From DTU015 sp964406505 (GTDB lineage Bacteria > Bacillota > Sulfobacillia > Fermentithermobacillales > Fermentithermobacillaceae), in assembly GCA_964406505.1 (NCBI GenBank), contig CAYORX010000008.1, forward strand, positions 11,926-75,925: a stretch of DNA of 64,000 bases, read 5' to 3'. Within the stretch, counting starts at the first letter, position 1. Every line of letters starts with the position of its first letter. Below are positions 17,844 to 25,576 of the stretch, piece after piece. The position numbers and the translations under genes were made by a program. A model generated the notes under the pieces. It was not told where the DNA came from and did not search any database. It was given only the letters and a program-made list of their open reading frames with translations.

Positions 17844-17867
17844 AATACCCCCCCGCTAAACAACACC

Positions 17868-18728
17868 CTAACCTAAACCTATTTTCTTCGTCACCACATC
17901 GACGCTTAATAAATAAATCCCGGTAAAATATTCGAGCTTTTGTTTTAGTTGGGTTTGTACTTGTCGCATGACAGTGAACACCTTAGAACCGAATTTCAAA
18001 ACAAGCTGAACTTCGAGAATGGCCCCTTGGCTAGTGGTGAGCACAAGCACTTTCGATACGTGCTTTACACCTTTTATCTCATAACAAATCTCAGTAGCTA
18101 TTTGCATCACCACATTATCAGCTATGTAAAAGTTACCAAAATAGCTGTACGTAGGTCTAACCACACTTCTTTCTAAAACGGTATCTTTTTTCTCACGAGA
18201 TCTTATAAACATTTGTAACGGATCTACCATATAGCCTGAGAAAGTTTTTTTCACCTCAAATGCCGGCGCAGGAATAACATGCTTACCTTCCTGGCGCCGT
18301 CTCCACAAAGCTTCTTTGACTTCTTCTTCACTAGCTAAATCTCTTATGTTTAGCAATCGCGAAGGTTGAGAAAGCCCTAATCTAGAAACAATTCTTTGTA
18401 TCATGTTTACAGACGTGCCAAGTACCAAAATTCGTTCAAAACCAAGACTTTCGATAGCTGATCTTACTTCTAAAGCGTGGCCAGGCGAAGTAAATACCGC
18501 GCGTCTTACCGCCGCGGTTTTAGTTTCTTCTCTTTTCGCTGACCTGCCCGCCACTATTCTAGAACCTGAAATTAGCAAGCCATCGTCAATGATCGCTTGA
18601 CATTTATATTCTTGAGCCACCCACATTGCATGGTGCGATTTGCCTGTTCCGCTAGAACCCACTAAAGCAACAACATCCGCACTTTGCAAATTTGAGTCAG
18701 CTACCGTTTCTTTCCTTTTGAGAACCAC
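17868..18728 (-). CDS. P-loop NTPase fused to an Asp23/Gls24-like domain
   Basis: The N-terminal half carries a Walker A motif GSSGTGKS at about residues 28-35 followed by a Rossmann-type nucleotide-binding region. The C-terminal 95 residues (starting YSYFGNFYIADNVVMQIATEI, with IKGVKHVSKV) look like an Asp23/Gls24 envelope-stress domain. I recall such fusions only as uncharacterised proteins of clostridia. It overlaps the TPR gene by 28 bases and precedes rpoN. The GTG start at 18728 is tentative because no clear SD is seen. Role unknown; ATP-dependent envelope-linked regulation is a guess. Confidence 0.6.
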   Translation of the reverse strand: MVLKRKETVADSNLQSADVVALVGSSGTGKSHHAMWVAQEYKCQAIIDDGLLISGSRIVAGRSAKREETKTAAVRRAVFTSPGHALEVRSAIESLGFERILVLGTSVNMIQRIVSRLGLSQPSRLLNIRDLASEEEVKEALWRRRQEGKHVIPAPAFEVKKTFSGYMVDPLQMFIRSREKKDTVLERSVVRPTYSYFGNFYIADNVVMQIATEICYEIKGVKHVSKVLVLTTSQGAILEVQLVLKFGSKVFTVMRQVQTQLKQKLEYFTGIYLLSVDVVTKKIGLG

Positions 18729-20152
18729 CTAAAACCTGCCTTTCTCGGTGCCTCCACTCGGGGAATCACGTCTACACCCTTGGGAGGTTTAGTGTCTTCT
18801 TTTACAAAACTACCCGCTAGACTTAGTACCTTTTTTTGGTTTTCAGTAGCGGCGTGTTCACGAGCTAAATCTATTAACTCCGGCCAAATTCCTCCAGATA
18901 TAAATCCGCTGCATTTAAGGGCAAAATTAGGATTGAGTTCCATAGCTTGCACCCAGTTTTCCAACGCTTCATTGACTTTGCCTGAAGCCATAAGCACTGA
19001 ACCATGTAAAAACGCTATATCTGATTTTGCTTCACGCGTTTCCTTATCCTTAGTATCAACCTGTTCTAAATGGTTAACCAACGCTTCAGTAATATTTTCC
19101 GCCTTTTTAAGAGCCCCGGCAGTATAATAAAGCTCTCCTAGCCGCATTTGCGGATATATCGAACTCGGTTCCAATCGACTGATCTCTTGCCATTGTTTAA
19201 TCGCCTGATCGTAATTTCCTGACATAGTTGCAACAGTAGCTAAGTTTTGCCTTGGAGGAATATACTCGGGGTTAAGTACGATACATTTTTGCCAAAACTC
19301 CATAGCCTTATCCCTCTGCTCTTTTTGAAAATAACCGAGGCCTAAATTGTATGTGGCAAAAATATCATCAGGCTTAATTTCAAGAGCCTTTTGCCATTTT
19401 TCTATAGCTACATCAATATCTCCGGCCATAGCATGGGCTTCACCAAGGGTTGTAAGGGTAGCTGTATTTTCCGGTTCTAGCTCATGCGCCTGATTAAGTG
19501 CGTTTATAGCTGGTTCAAATTCTTGTTTGCCCAAATAACAAAGCCCCTTATTATAAAAAAGCAGTGGTACGGTTGAGCCAAGCCGTTCGGCCCGCTCCAA
19601 AACCTCTAAGGCTTCGTCAAACATTTTTAGATCTGTGTAAATGGCACCGACGTTATGCAGCCCCTGAAGATTTGAGGGCTCTATTTTCAAAACTTCAAGC
19701 CACTCACCTAGGCTTTCTTTTACCATGCCTTTAGCTAAATATAATTCACCAAGCTGAACATGGGCTAAAATGCTTCCCGGAGTAACATCTCGAGATTTTT
19801 CAGTTTGAGAGATAGCAGCATCTAAGTCACCTTCATAAGCATAGATTTTACCCAAAAAATAGTGCGACGGACCGTGAGATTTATCTAAACTGATAGCTTT
19901 TTGCCAAACCCTTTTAGCTTCCTCAAAATTTCCTGCATCCGCTAAAAGTACGCCTAAATAATAATGAGCATCAATATTACGCCGATCTAGCTGGATTACT
20001 ACCTCCAGATGAGCCTTAGCGTTATCAGACTCGCCCAATTTCATATAAGATAATGCCAATTGAAGCCTTAAAGCTATATCTTTGGGCCTCCTAGAAATAT
20101 CTTTTTCGAGATTTTTAATTATTGCCCGAAGAGACTTTTCATCAATATTCAC
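18701..20152 (-). CDS. TPR-repeat protein
   Basis: A 483-residue protein built from about ten to eleven tetratricopeptide repeats in tandem (typical units: AHYYLGVLLADAGNFEEAKR; ATYNLGLGYFQKEQRDKAME), with a basic C-terminal tail. No signal peptide, so a cytoplasmic scaffold. GTG start with GAGGGG SD seven bases upstream. It begins a probable three-gene operon with the P-loop/Asp23 protein and RpoN. Partner proteins cannot be read from the sequence. Confidence 0.85.
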   Translation of the reverse strand: MNIDEKSLRAIIKNLEKDISRRPKDIALRLQLALSYMKLGESDNAKAHLEVVIQLDRRNIDAHYYLGVLLADAGNFEEAKRVWQKAISLDKSHGPSHYFLGKIYAYEGDLDAAISQTEKSRDVTPGSILAHVQLGELYLAKGMVKESLGEWLEVLKIEPSNLQGLHNVGAIYTDLKMFDEALEVLERAERLGSTVPLLFYNKGLCYLGKQEFEPAINALNQAHELEPENTATLTTLGEAHAMAGDIDVAIEKWQKALEIKPDDIFATYNLGLGYFQKEQRDKAMEFWQKCIVLNPEYIPPRQNLATVATMSGNYDQAIKQWQEISRLEPSSIYPQMRLGELYYTAGALKKAENITEALVNHLEQVDTKDKETREAKSDIAFLHGSVLMASGKVNEALENWVQAMELNPNFALKCSGFISGGIWPELIDLAREHAATENQKKVLSLAGSFVKEDTKPPKGVDVIPRVEAPRKAGFRWFSKGKKR

Positions 20153-20206
20153 AATTAACCCCTCACGATACTAATAAGGTATGATCAGATTTCGCTCCTA
20201 GTTAAT

Positions 20207-20236
20207 ATAATACCTTCTACGGCAAGCGTTCTACAA
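20207..20236 (-). promoter_or_regulatory. Candidate promoter of the TPR / P-loop / rpoN operon
   Basis: On the minus strand TTGTAG (-35, 20236-20231) and TATTAT (-10, 20212-20207) are separated by 18 bases, about 55 bases before the GTG of the TPR gene. The divergent Rrf2 promoter starts about 30 bases away, so one regulator could touch both. Confidence 0.4.
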
Positions 20237-20262
20237 AACAAACAGTTTATTACCGATTGAAC

Positions 20263-20298
20263 TTGACTTGGTGTAATCCTAGTAGAATAATAGGATTA
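20263..20298 (+). promoter_or_regulatory. Rrf2 promoter with overlapping operator
   Basis: TTGACT (20263-20268), a 17-base spacer and AATAAT (20286-20291) form a good vegetative promoter. A perfect 8-bp inverted repeat TAATCCTA-N9-TAGGATTA (20274-20281 and 20291-20298) covers the -10 region, the position expected for autorepression by the Rrf2 protein encoded just downstream. Confidence 0.6.
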
Positions 20299-20333
20299 GT
20301 TCAAATATAGAATCTGTGATGAGGTGATCCAAA

Positions 20334-20777
20334 CTGGCTTTTTCTGTTTCAACTAAAGGGCAATATGCAGTATTGCTTATGTGTGAATTGGCCAGAAAAG
20401 AAAAAGAGTTCACGTCGCTTGCTGCGATTTCAAGAACTCAAAATGTTTCTCAAGGTTACCTTGAGCAAATCGTGATTCCACTTCGAGAAAACCGCCTTGT
20501 TCGAGGAAAACGGGGATTTGGGGGCGGCTACAAACTAGCTAGGCCTGCCAATACGATTACCGTAGGCGAGATTATAAGAGTTACAGAAGGTCCTGTTGCA
20601 CCTGTTGACTGCCTACACGAAGACTTTTCTTACTGTAATTGTCCTGACAATTGCAAGGCAAAACCGGTTTGGAAAAAGGTGGGCGCCGCCATTGAAGGTG
20701 TCCTTAATTCCATAACACTTGGCGATCTAATACAACATACAACAAAAGAGGGGGATCCTCAACATGAGCAATCATGA
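20334..20777 (+). CDS. Rrf2/IscR-family Fe-S-responsive regulator
   Basis: Winged-helix Rrf2 protein: N-terminus S-T-K-G-Q-Y-A-V-L-L-M, recognition region GYLEQIVIPLRENRLVRGKRGFGGGY, and a cysteine-rich loop DCLHEDFSYCNCPDNC that fits an Fe-S ligand cluster. The conserved STKGQYAV motif lies upstream of the first conventional start (TTG 20373). A stop at 20325 bounds the frame, and the only plausible start is CTG 20334, five bases after a strong SD GAGGTGAT. It ends 14 bases inside iscS. It probably senses Fe-S status and represses itself and iscSU through the inverted repeat at -10. Function firm at family level; CTG start inferred. Confidence 0.88.
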   Translation: MAFSVSTKGQYAVLLMCELARKEKEFTSLAAISRTQNVSQGYLEQIVIPLRENRLVRGKRGFGGGYKLARPANTITVGEIIRVTEGPVAPVDCLHEDFSYCNCPDNCKAKPVWKKVGAAIEGVLNSITLGDLIQHTTKEGDPQHEQS

Positions 20778-21954
20778 AAACATTCGCAAATACGTCTACC
20801 TTGATCATTCAGCAACAACTCCCGTATGCCCGGAAGTATTAGCTGCTATGTTACCATATTTTGCCGGAAAATTCGGTAATGCATCAAGCGTACACAGGTG
20901 GGGATATGAAGCCCAAAGCGCTGTCGCTAACGGACGAGAAAAAGTCGCAACGCTCATTGGCGCCTCTCCCGACGAAATAATATTCACTTCTGGAGGTACT
21001 GAAGCAGACAACTTGGCTATAAAAGGCGCAGCATATGCCCAAAAGCAACGAGGTAATCATCTGATCACCACCCAAATCGAGCATCATGCAGTACTGCATA
21101 CATTTAAAGCACTTGAAAAAGAGGGTTTCAAAGTTACCTACATTCCGTGTGATAAATATGGATTAATTGATCCGGATGATATAACTAAAGCTGCCACAAA
21201 TGAAACTACTCTTATCTCTATTATTCACGGTCAAAATGAAGTGGGTACAATTCAACCCATACGCGAAATAGGTGAGATAGCTAAAGACAAAAACATTTTG
21301 TTTCATTCAGATGCAGTGCAAACCGTGGGCAAAATTCCTATAGATGTCGATAATTTAAATGTAGATCTGCTTACCATGTCTAGCCACAAAATCTATGGGC
21401 CAAAAGGGGTAGGGGGCTTATTTGTAAGAAAAGGTGTACGTCTTGTTCCGCAGTCTATTGGGGGTAGCCATGAACGCCGAATGCGCGCTGGCACCGAAAA
21501 CGTGCCAGGGATAGTAGGCTTCGGCGAAGCATGTAGGTTAGCTAAAACACATCTTCCTGAAGAATCCAAGAGACTTATTTATCTCCGAGATAAATTTATA
21601 CAAGGACTTTTGAAAGATATTCCCGATGTAATTCTTAACGGACATCCAATACTTAGGCTACCTCATAATGTCAACGTCAGCGTAAAATACTTAGAAGGCG
21701 AATCAATGCTACTCAACCTGGATCGCCTAGGAATAGCTGCTTCTTCTGGTTCAGCTTGTACTTCTGGTTCTTTAGAACCATCCCATGTGCTTTTAGCTAT
21801 GGGTCTTTCCCATGAAACAGCACACGGCTCGTTGAGGTTTTCCTTGGGCATGTCAAATACAGAAGAAGATATTGGTTATGTTTTAGAAGTCTTGCCACCA
21901 ATAGTTGAAAGACTTCGTTCAATGTCGCCTTTAAGCTTGAATATAAGCTCATGA
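20764..21954 (+). CDS. iscS: Cysteine desulfurase (NifS/IscS type)
   Basis: PLP-dependent class V aminotransferase fold, 396 residues. The N-terminal YLDHSATTPV motif, the PLP lysine in SSHKIYGPKG and the catalytic cysteine loop SSGSACTSGSLEPSHVL are all present. It supplies persulfide sulfur for Fe-S clusters to the scaffold encoded next. ATG start with GGGGGATCC SD region, overlapping the Rrf2 gene. Named IscS by operon context with IscU; nifS would be equally acceptable. Confidence 0.95.
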   Translation: MSNHENIRKYVYLDHSATTPVCPEVLAAMLPYFAGKFGNASSVHRWGYEAQSAVANGREKVATLIGASPDEIIFTSGGTEADNLAIKGAAYAQKQRGNHLITTQIEHHAVLHTFKALEKEGFKVTYIPCDKYGLIDPDDITKAATNETTLISIIHGQNEVGTIQPIREIGEIAKDKNILFHSDAVQTVGKIPIDVDNLNVDLLTMSSHKIYGPKGVGGLFVRKGVRLVPQSIGGSHERRMRAGTENVPGIVGFGEACRLAKTHLPEESKRLIYLRDKFIQGLLKDIPDVILNGHPILRLPHNVNVSVKYLEGESMLLNLDRLGIAASSGSACTSGSLEPSHVLLAMGLSHETAHGSLRFSLGMSNTEEDIGYVLEVLPPIVERLRSMSPLSLNISS

Positions 21955-21974
21955 AACGAAGGTAGGGATTAACC

Positions 21975-22364
21975 ATGTATAACGACAAAGTAATGGACCA
22001 CTTTTTTAACCCTAGAAATGTAGGAGAAATTGAAAATCCTGACGGCATGGGACAGGTCGGAAACCCTGTATGCGGTGATGTGATGAGAATCACTTTAAAG
22101 ATCAGCGACAACAAGATCGAAGACATCAAGTTTAAAACATTTGGGTGCGGAGCGGCAATCGCTACGAGTTCAATGGTTACCGAGATGGTCAAGGGGCTTT
22201 CTTTAGATAAGGCTATGAAAATTTCAAATAAAGATGTAGCTGACGCGCTAGGTGGATTACCAGCCTTAAAGCTGCACTGCTCTAATCTAGCTGCTGAAGC
22301 ATTACAAGCTGCCATAAAGAATTATCTTGAAAAACAAGCGGTAAGTAGCAAGCAAAACTCATGA
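21975..22364 (+). CDS. iscU: Fe-S cluster scaffold IscU
   Basis: 129-residue IscU/NifU-N protein with the three scaffold cysteines in GNPVCGD, FGCGAAIA and LHCSNLA, plus the ligand Asp after the first Cys. It receives sulfur from IscS and assembles [2Fe-2S]/[4Fe-4S] clusters. It is 20 bases after iscS, with its own SD (GGTAGGGA), and is followed by a strong hairpin. No HscAB or ferredoxin follows, as usual in Gram-positive anaerobes. Confidence 0.95.
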   Translation: MYNDKVMDHFFNPRNVGEIENPDGMGQVGNPVCGDVMRITLKISDNKIEDIKFKTFGCGAAIATSSMVTEMVKGLSLDKAMKISNKDVADALGGLPALKLHCSNLAAEALQAAIKNYLEKQAVSSKQNS

Positions 22365-22377
22365 ACATCAATAAATT

Positions 22378-22420
22378 ATGCAGCTGCCTGAAAAGTTCAT
22401 CGAGCAGCTGCATTTTATCT
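22378..22420. terminator. Bidirectional terminator between iscU and the M42 peptidases
   Basis: Perfect 10-bp stem ATGCAGCTGC / GCAGCTGCAT (22378-22387 and 22404-22413) with a 16-base loop and a T-rich tail TTTATCT to the right; the left side is AT-rich for the opposite direction. It separates two convergent operons. Confidence 0.75.
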
Positions 22421-23421
22421 TATCTTAAAAAGTCAAAATGACTTTCACAAACCGCTATAGAAAGTTTAACACAAGCTTCTACATCTGCGATGTCGATCAT
22501 TTCGCTTGGGCTATGAACATATCTACAAGGAATAGAAATTACCGCGGCCGGTATTCCATCTTTAGCCATTTGAATAGCTCCTGCGTCAGTGCCTCCCCGC
22601 TCTAATACCTCTCGCTGGTAGGGAATATCGTTTTCTTCAGCAAGCTTAATAAGATGATTCCGAAGTTCGGGATGACAAATTAAACTTGAGTCCTTCACCT
22701 TGATAGCAGCTCCTTTGCCAAGGGAAACATCCATAATCGAAGATTTCGGTGTGTCACCGGTTCTTGTCACGTCAAATGCTATGCCAACATCAGGATCGAC
22801 GCCGAAAGTTGCTACCCTTGCACCCCTAAGCCCTACCTCTTCCTGTGTGGTAAACACCGCAAAAATATCATGAGGAATTTCGCTTAGCTTTTTGAGCGTT
22901 TCAATTACCGCTACGCAACCGATCCTATCATCCATCGCTTTTGATACCATACGATCTCCAAGATCAATTACAGGCTGAAAAAACGCGGCGCTGTCTCCAA
23001 CCTTAATCTTTTCCGCAGCTCCTTCGTAACTATCGACGCCAATGTCAATATACAGTTTATCTAATTTTAGTTCATTAGGTTCTTCAATCTTTTCACACCC
23101 GATTACCCCGAAAACACCGTTTTCAAAGTACACCCGCTGTCCTAAACAAATTGTAGGGTTAACCCCTCCTATGTTGCCAAACCGCAAAAAGCCCTTTTCA
23201 TCTAAATGGGTAACCATTAGCCCAATTTCGTCCATATGGGCTGCCAAAAGAATCTTTATACCTTCTCCGTCTCCTTTTTTCAGGCATACAAGATTGCCTA
23301 AAGCATCTTCAGTAATTTCGTCAACATAAGGTTTTACTTCTTCCCTGATCGCTTCTCTTATAGGTCCTTCTGAACCGGAAGGTCCATAGATTTGAGTTAA
23401 TTTTTTTATAAGATCCTTCAA
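22420..23421 (-). CDS. M42 family metallopeptidase (third of three)
   Basis: 333-residue M42 (TET/glutamyl aminopeptidase/CelM-like) enzyme. Metal and catalytic motifs: AAHMDEIGLMVTH, DDRIGCVAVIE, TTQEEVGLRGA, and FDVTRTGDTP. M42 enzymes are cytosolic aminopeptidases that assemble as tetrahedral dodecamers. TTG start overlapping the stop of the preceding gene (TTGA) with GAGGGGGG upstream. Last of three consecutive paralogues, ended by the terminator at 22378. Confidence 0.92.
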   Translation of the reverse strand: MKDLIKKLTQIYGPSGSEGPIREAIREEVKPYVDEITEDALGNLVCLKKGDGEGIKILLAAHMDEIGLMVTHLDEKGFLRFGNIGGVNPTICLGQRVYFENGVFGVIGCEKIEEPNELKLDKLYIDIGVDSYEGAAEKIKVGDSAAFFQPVIDLGDRMVSKAMDDRIGCVAVIETLKKLSEIPHDIFAVFTTQEEVGLRGARVATFGVDPDVGIAFDVTRTGDTPKSSIMDVSLGKGAAIKVKDSSLICHPELRNHLIKLAEENDIPYQREVLERGGTDAGAIQMAKDGIPAAVISIPCRYVHSPSEMIDIADVEACVKLSIAVCESHFDFLR

Positions 23422-24437
23422 GGCATGAAACCCCCCTCAACACTTTTGAGAAAATGAATAGTTAATTTACGCGCTGCCTCAAAATCCGATATGTACATAA
23501 TTGAACAAGGGGTATGAATATATCGACATGGAACCGATATTGATGCCACGGCGCAACCTGTCCCTGCTTGTTGTATCGCACCGGCATCATTGCTCCCGAA
23601 AGTTGACTCTCTGTATTGAAATGGAATGTCGTTGCCTTCGGCGAGTTTCACAAACTTTTCTACCATGCCACGGTTAGGTATAGAACCGCGATCCATCACG
23701 CTAATGACAGCACCCTGGCCAAGCCGAGTCACTTGATACTCTTTATCTGTACCGGGTATGTCAGCGCAAACCGTACCTTCAAGGGCTATACCTAGATCCG
23801 GCCGTATCGCGTAGGCCGCTACTTGCGCTCCACGTAAACCCACTTCTTCTTGAACTGTAAACACGGCATAGAGTTGAAGATTCTGCCAGTCTTGCTTGAT
23901 AATCTCGAACAAAAGGGCGCAACCTACACGATCGTCTAGTGCCTTAGCTTTGATTATGCCAGAACTAAGTTCTTCATACTGCGTGTCAAAAACTGCATAA
24001 TCACCTAATTGTACTTTCGTCCCAGCCTGTTCCTGTGATTTAGCCCCAATATCGATCGATAGCCCATCGATAGGTATCACTTTAGTTCGCTCATCAGGTT
24101 TTTGTAGATGAATCGCTTTAGCCCCTATAACACCAGGCACTTTCTTCGCACCTACAAGCACCCGCTTTGATACCAAGACCCTTGGATCAATACCGCCCAC
24201 CGGTGCAAATCGGAGGAATCCATTTTTCTCTATGTGAGTAATGATAAGCCCCACTTCATCCATATGGGCATCTACCAAAACTTTAGGACCTCGCGTACCC
24301 CTTTTTGCGATCACGTTACCTAACACATCGCATTCGTAAGAAATGCCCAAAGATTCTAATTCTGCCATTATAGCTGTACGAATTTCATATTCGTTTCCAG
24401 ACACTCCTGAAAGCGATGTAAGAGTTTTTATGTCCAT
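23418..24437 (-). CDS. M42 family metallopeptidase (second of three)
   Basis: 339 residues with intact motifs DAHMDEVGLIITH, DDRVGCALLFE and TVQEEVGLRGAQV and a final His in the RYIHTPCS segment. It is clearly a paralogue of the two flanking genes but not a recent copy. ATG start; it overlaps the upstream paralogue by 10 bases and the downstream one by 4, so all three are likely co-translated and might form mixed complexes. Confidence 0.92.
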   Translation of the reverse strand: MDIKTLTSLSGVSGNEYEIRTAIMAELESLGISYECDVLGNVIAKRGTRGPKVLVDAHMDEVGLIITHIEKNGFLRFAPVGGIDPRVLVSKRVLVGAKKVPGVIGAKAIHLQKPDERTKVIPIDGLSIDIGAKSQEQAGTKVQLGDYAVFDTQYEELSSGIIKAKALDDRVGCALLFEIIKQDWQNLQLYAVFTVQEEVGLRGAQVAAYAIRPDLGIALEGTVCADIPGTDKEYQVTRLGQGAVISVMDRGSIPNRGMVEKFVKLAEGNDIPFQYRESTFGSNDAGAIQQAGTGCAVASISVPCRYIHTPCSIMYISDFEAARKLTIHFLKSVEGGFMP

Positions 24438-25489
24438 ATCTTCAACCCCTTAACAAAACATGCATCAACCGATGCAATAAATCTAGCTAATAGCTTGCCA
24501 GACTTCTCTACGTCACCCAATGCAACGGTTTCGACAGATGTATGCATATAACGAAGTGGAATAGAAACTAATCCTGTAGCCACACCTGACCCCGCAACTT
24601 GAATAGCCCATGCATCAGTGCCTGTGGCAGCTGGTGCAACTTCCTCTTGCACATCGATGCCCAGCTGTTTAGCTGCTTCCTTCAGCGCAAAATAAACCTT
24701 AGGATGAATGTTTCCGCCTTGAGCCAATGCAGGCCCTTTACCCATAGATGAAGTTCTCCATTCGGGAACCCCGGGAGTCTCGGCATGACATACGTCGATA
24801 GCGATACCAATATCAGGTTTAACTTTGTAAGATGAAACAGCAGCCCCTCGTAAACCAACTTCTTCCTGAGTCGTAGCAATTGCAAAAACATCGGCATTTA
24901 CTCTGTATCTTTTTAATTCATTAAGGCATATAAGAATAACCGCTATCCCTGCTCGGTCATCAAGCGACTTGCCCGAAAACACATCCCCCATCATCTTGCT
25001 AGGTTGTCGTTTAAAGGTAATAATATCGCCTACATTGATAAGATCACGCACTTCCTTTTCAGGCAGTCCAGTATCTATAAACAACTCTTCCATTTTGTAA
25101 GCCTTTTTGGCCTCTTCACGAGAAGTTAAATGAGGTGGTTTCACGCCAATAACTCCTGTCAAAGGCTTTTTGCCATACACTATTACTTCATGAGCAGGTA
25201 AAGTTCTCGGATCAACCCCACCCATTTGACTAAACCTAAGAAATCCGCCTTCTTCAATTTTTGTGACAATAAGGCCTACTTCGTCCATATGGGCCGCTAA
25301 CATTACAGACGGTCTGGGTCGGGATCCCTCACCATGTTTAATCCCAACGATATTTCCAAGCGCATCAGTTTCAATTTCATTGACTAAAGGTGACATAGCG
25401 TCTTTAACCACGTCATAAATGTTCATAAACTCAAAACCAGATACTCCATGAGCTAAAGATGCGGTTGATAAAAATTTCAGTACATCCAA
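24428..25489 (-). CDS. M42 family metallopeptidase (first of three)
   Basis: 353 residues. Motifs AAHMDEVGLIVTK, DDRAGIAVILI, TTQEEVGLRGAAV and DVCHAETPG are present, with the final His in RYMHTSVE. Slightly longer than its neighbours because of an insert after GVIGVKPPH. TTG start with a GGGGG stretch about nine bases upstream. First gene of the M42 trio, 87 bases after the radical SAM gene. Confidence 0.92.
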   Translation of the reverse strand: MDVLKFLSTASLAHGVSGFEFMNIYDVVKDAMSPLVNEIETDALGNIVGIKHGEGSRPRPSVMLAAHMDEVGLIVTKIEEGGFLRFSQMGGVDPRTLPAHEVIVYGKKPLTGVIGVKPPHLTSREEAKKAYKMEELFIDTGLPEKEVRDLINVGDIITFKRQPSKMMGDVFSGKSLDDRAGIAVILICLNELKRYRVNADVFAIATTQEEVGLRGAAVSSYKVKPDIGIAIDVCHAETPGVPEWRTSSMGKGPALAQGGNIHPKVYFALKEAAKQLGIDVQEEVAPAATGTDAWAIQVAGSGVATGLVSIPLRYMHTSVETVALGDVEKSGKLLARFIASVDACFVKGLKIWT

Positions 25490-25576
25490 TGAGATTAACC
25501 CCCTATAAGCTTGATTGTGCAGTATAGTTATGTACCCCTTAGCATTCGCTTAAATTAAGGATAATCCTTCCAATGG

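Noticed and set aside
20317..20327. ATG at 20319 as the Rrf2 start
   Set aside because: It is out of frame with the Rrf2 protein and meets a stop after two codons (ATG AGG TGA).
25557..25569. AAGGAT-A-ATCCTT palindrome as a terminator of the radical SAM gene
   Set aside because: The loop would be too small, the stem short, and there is no T tract.
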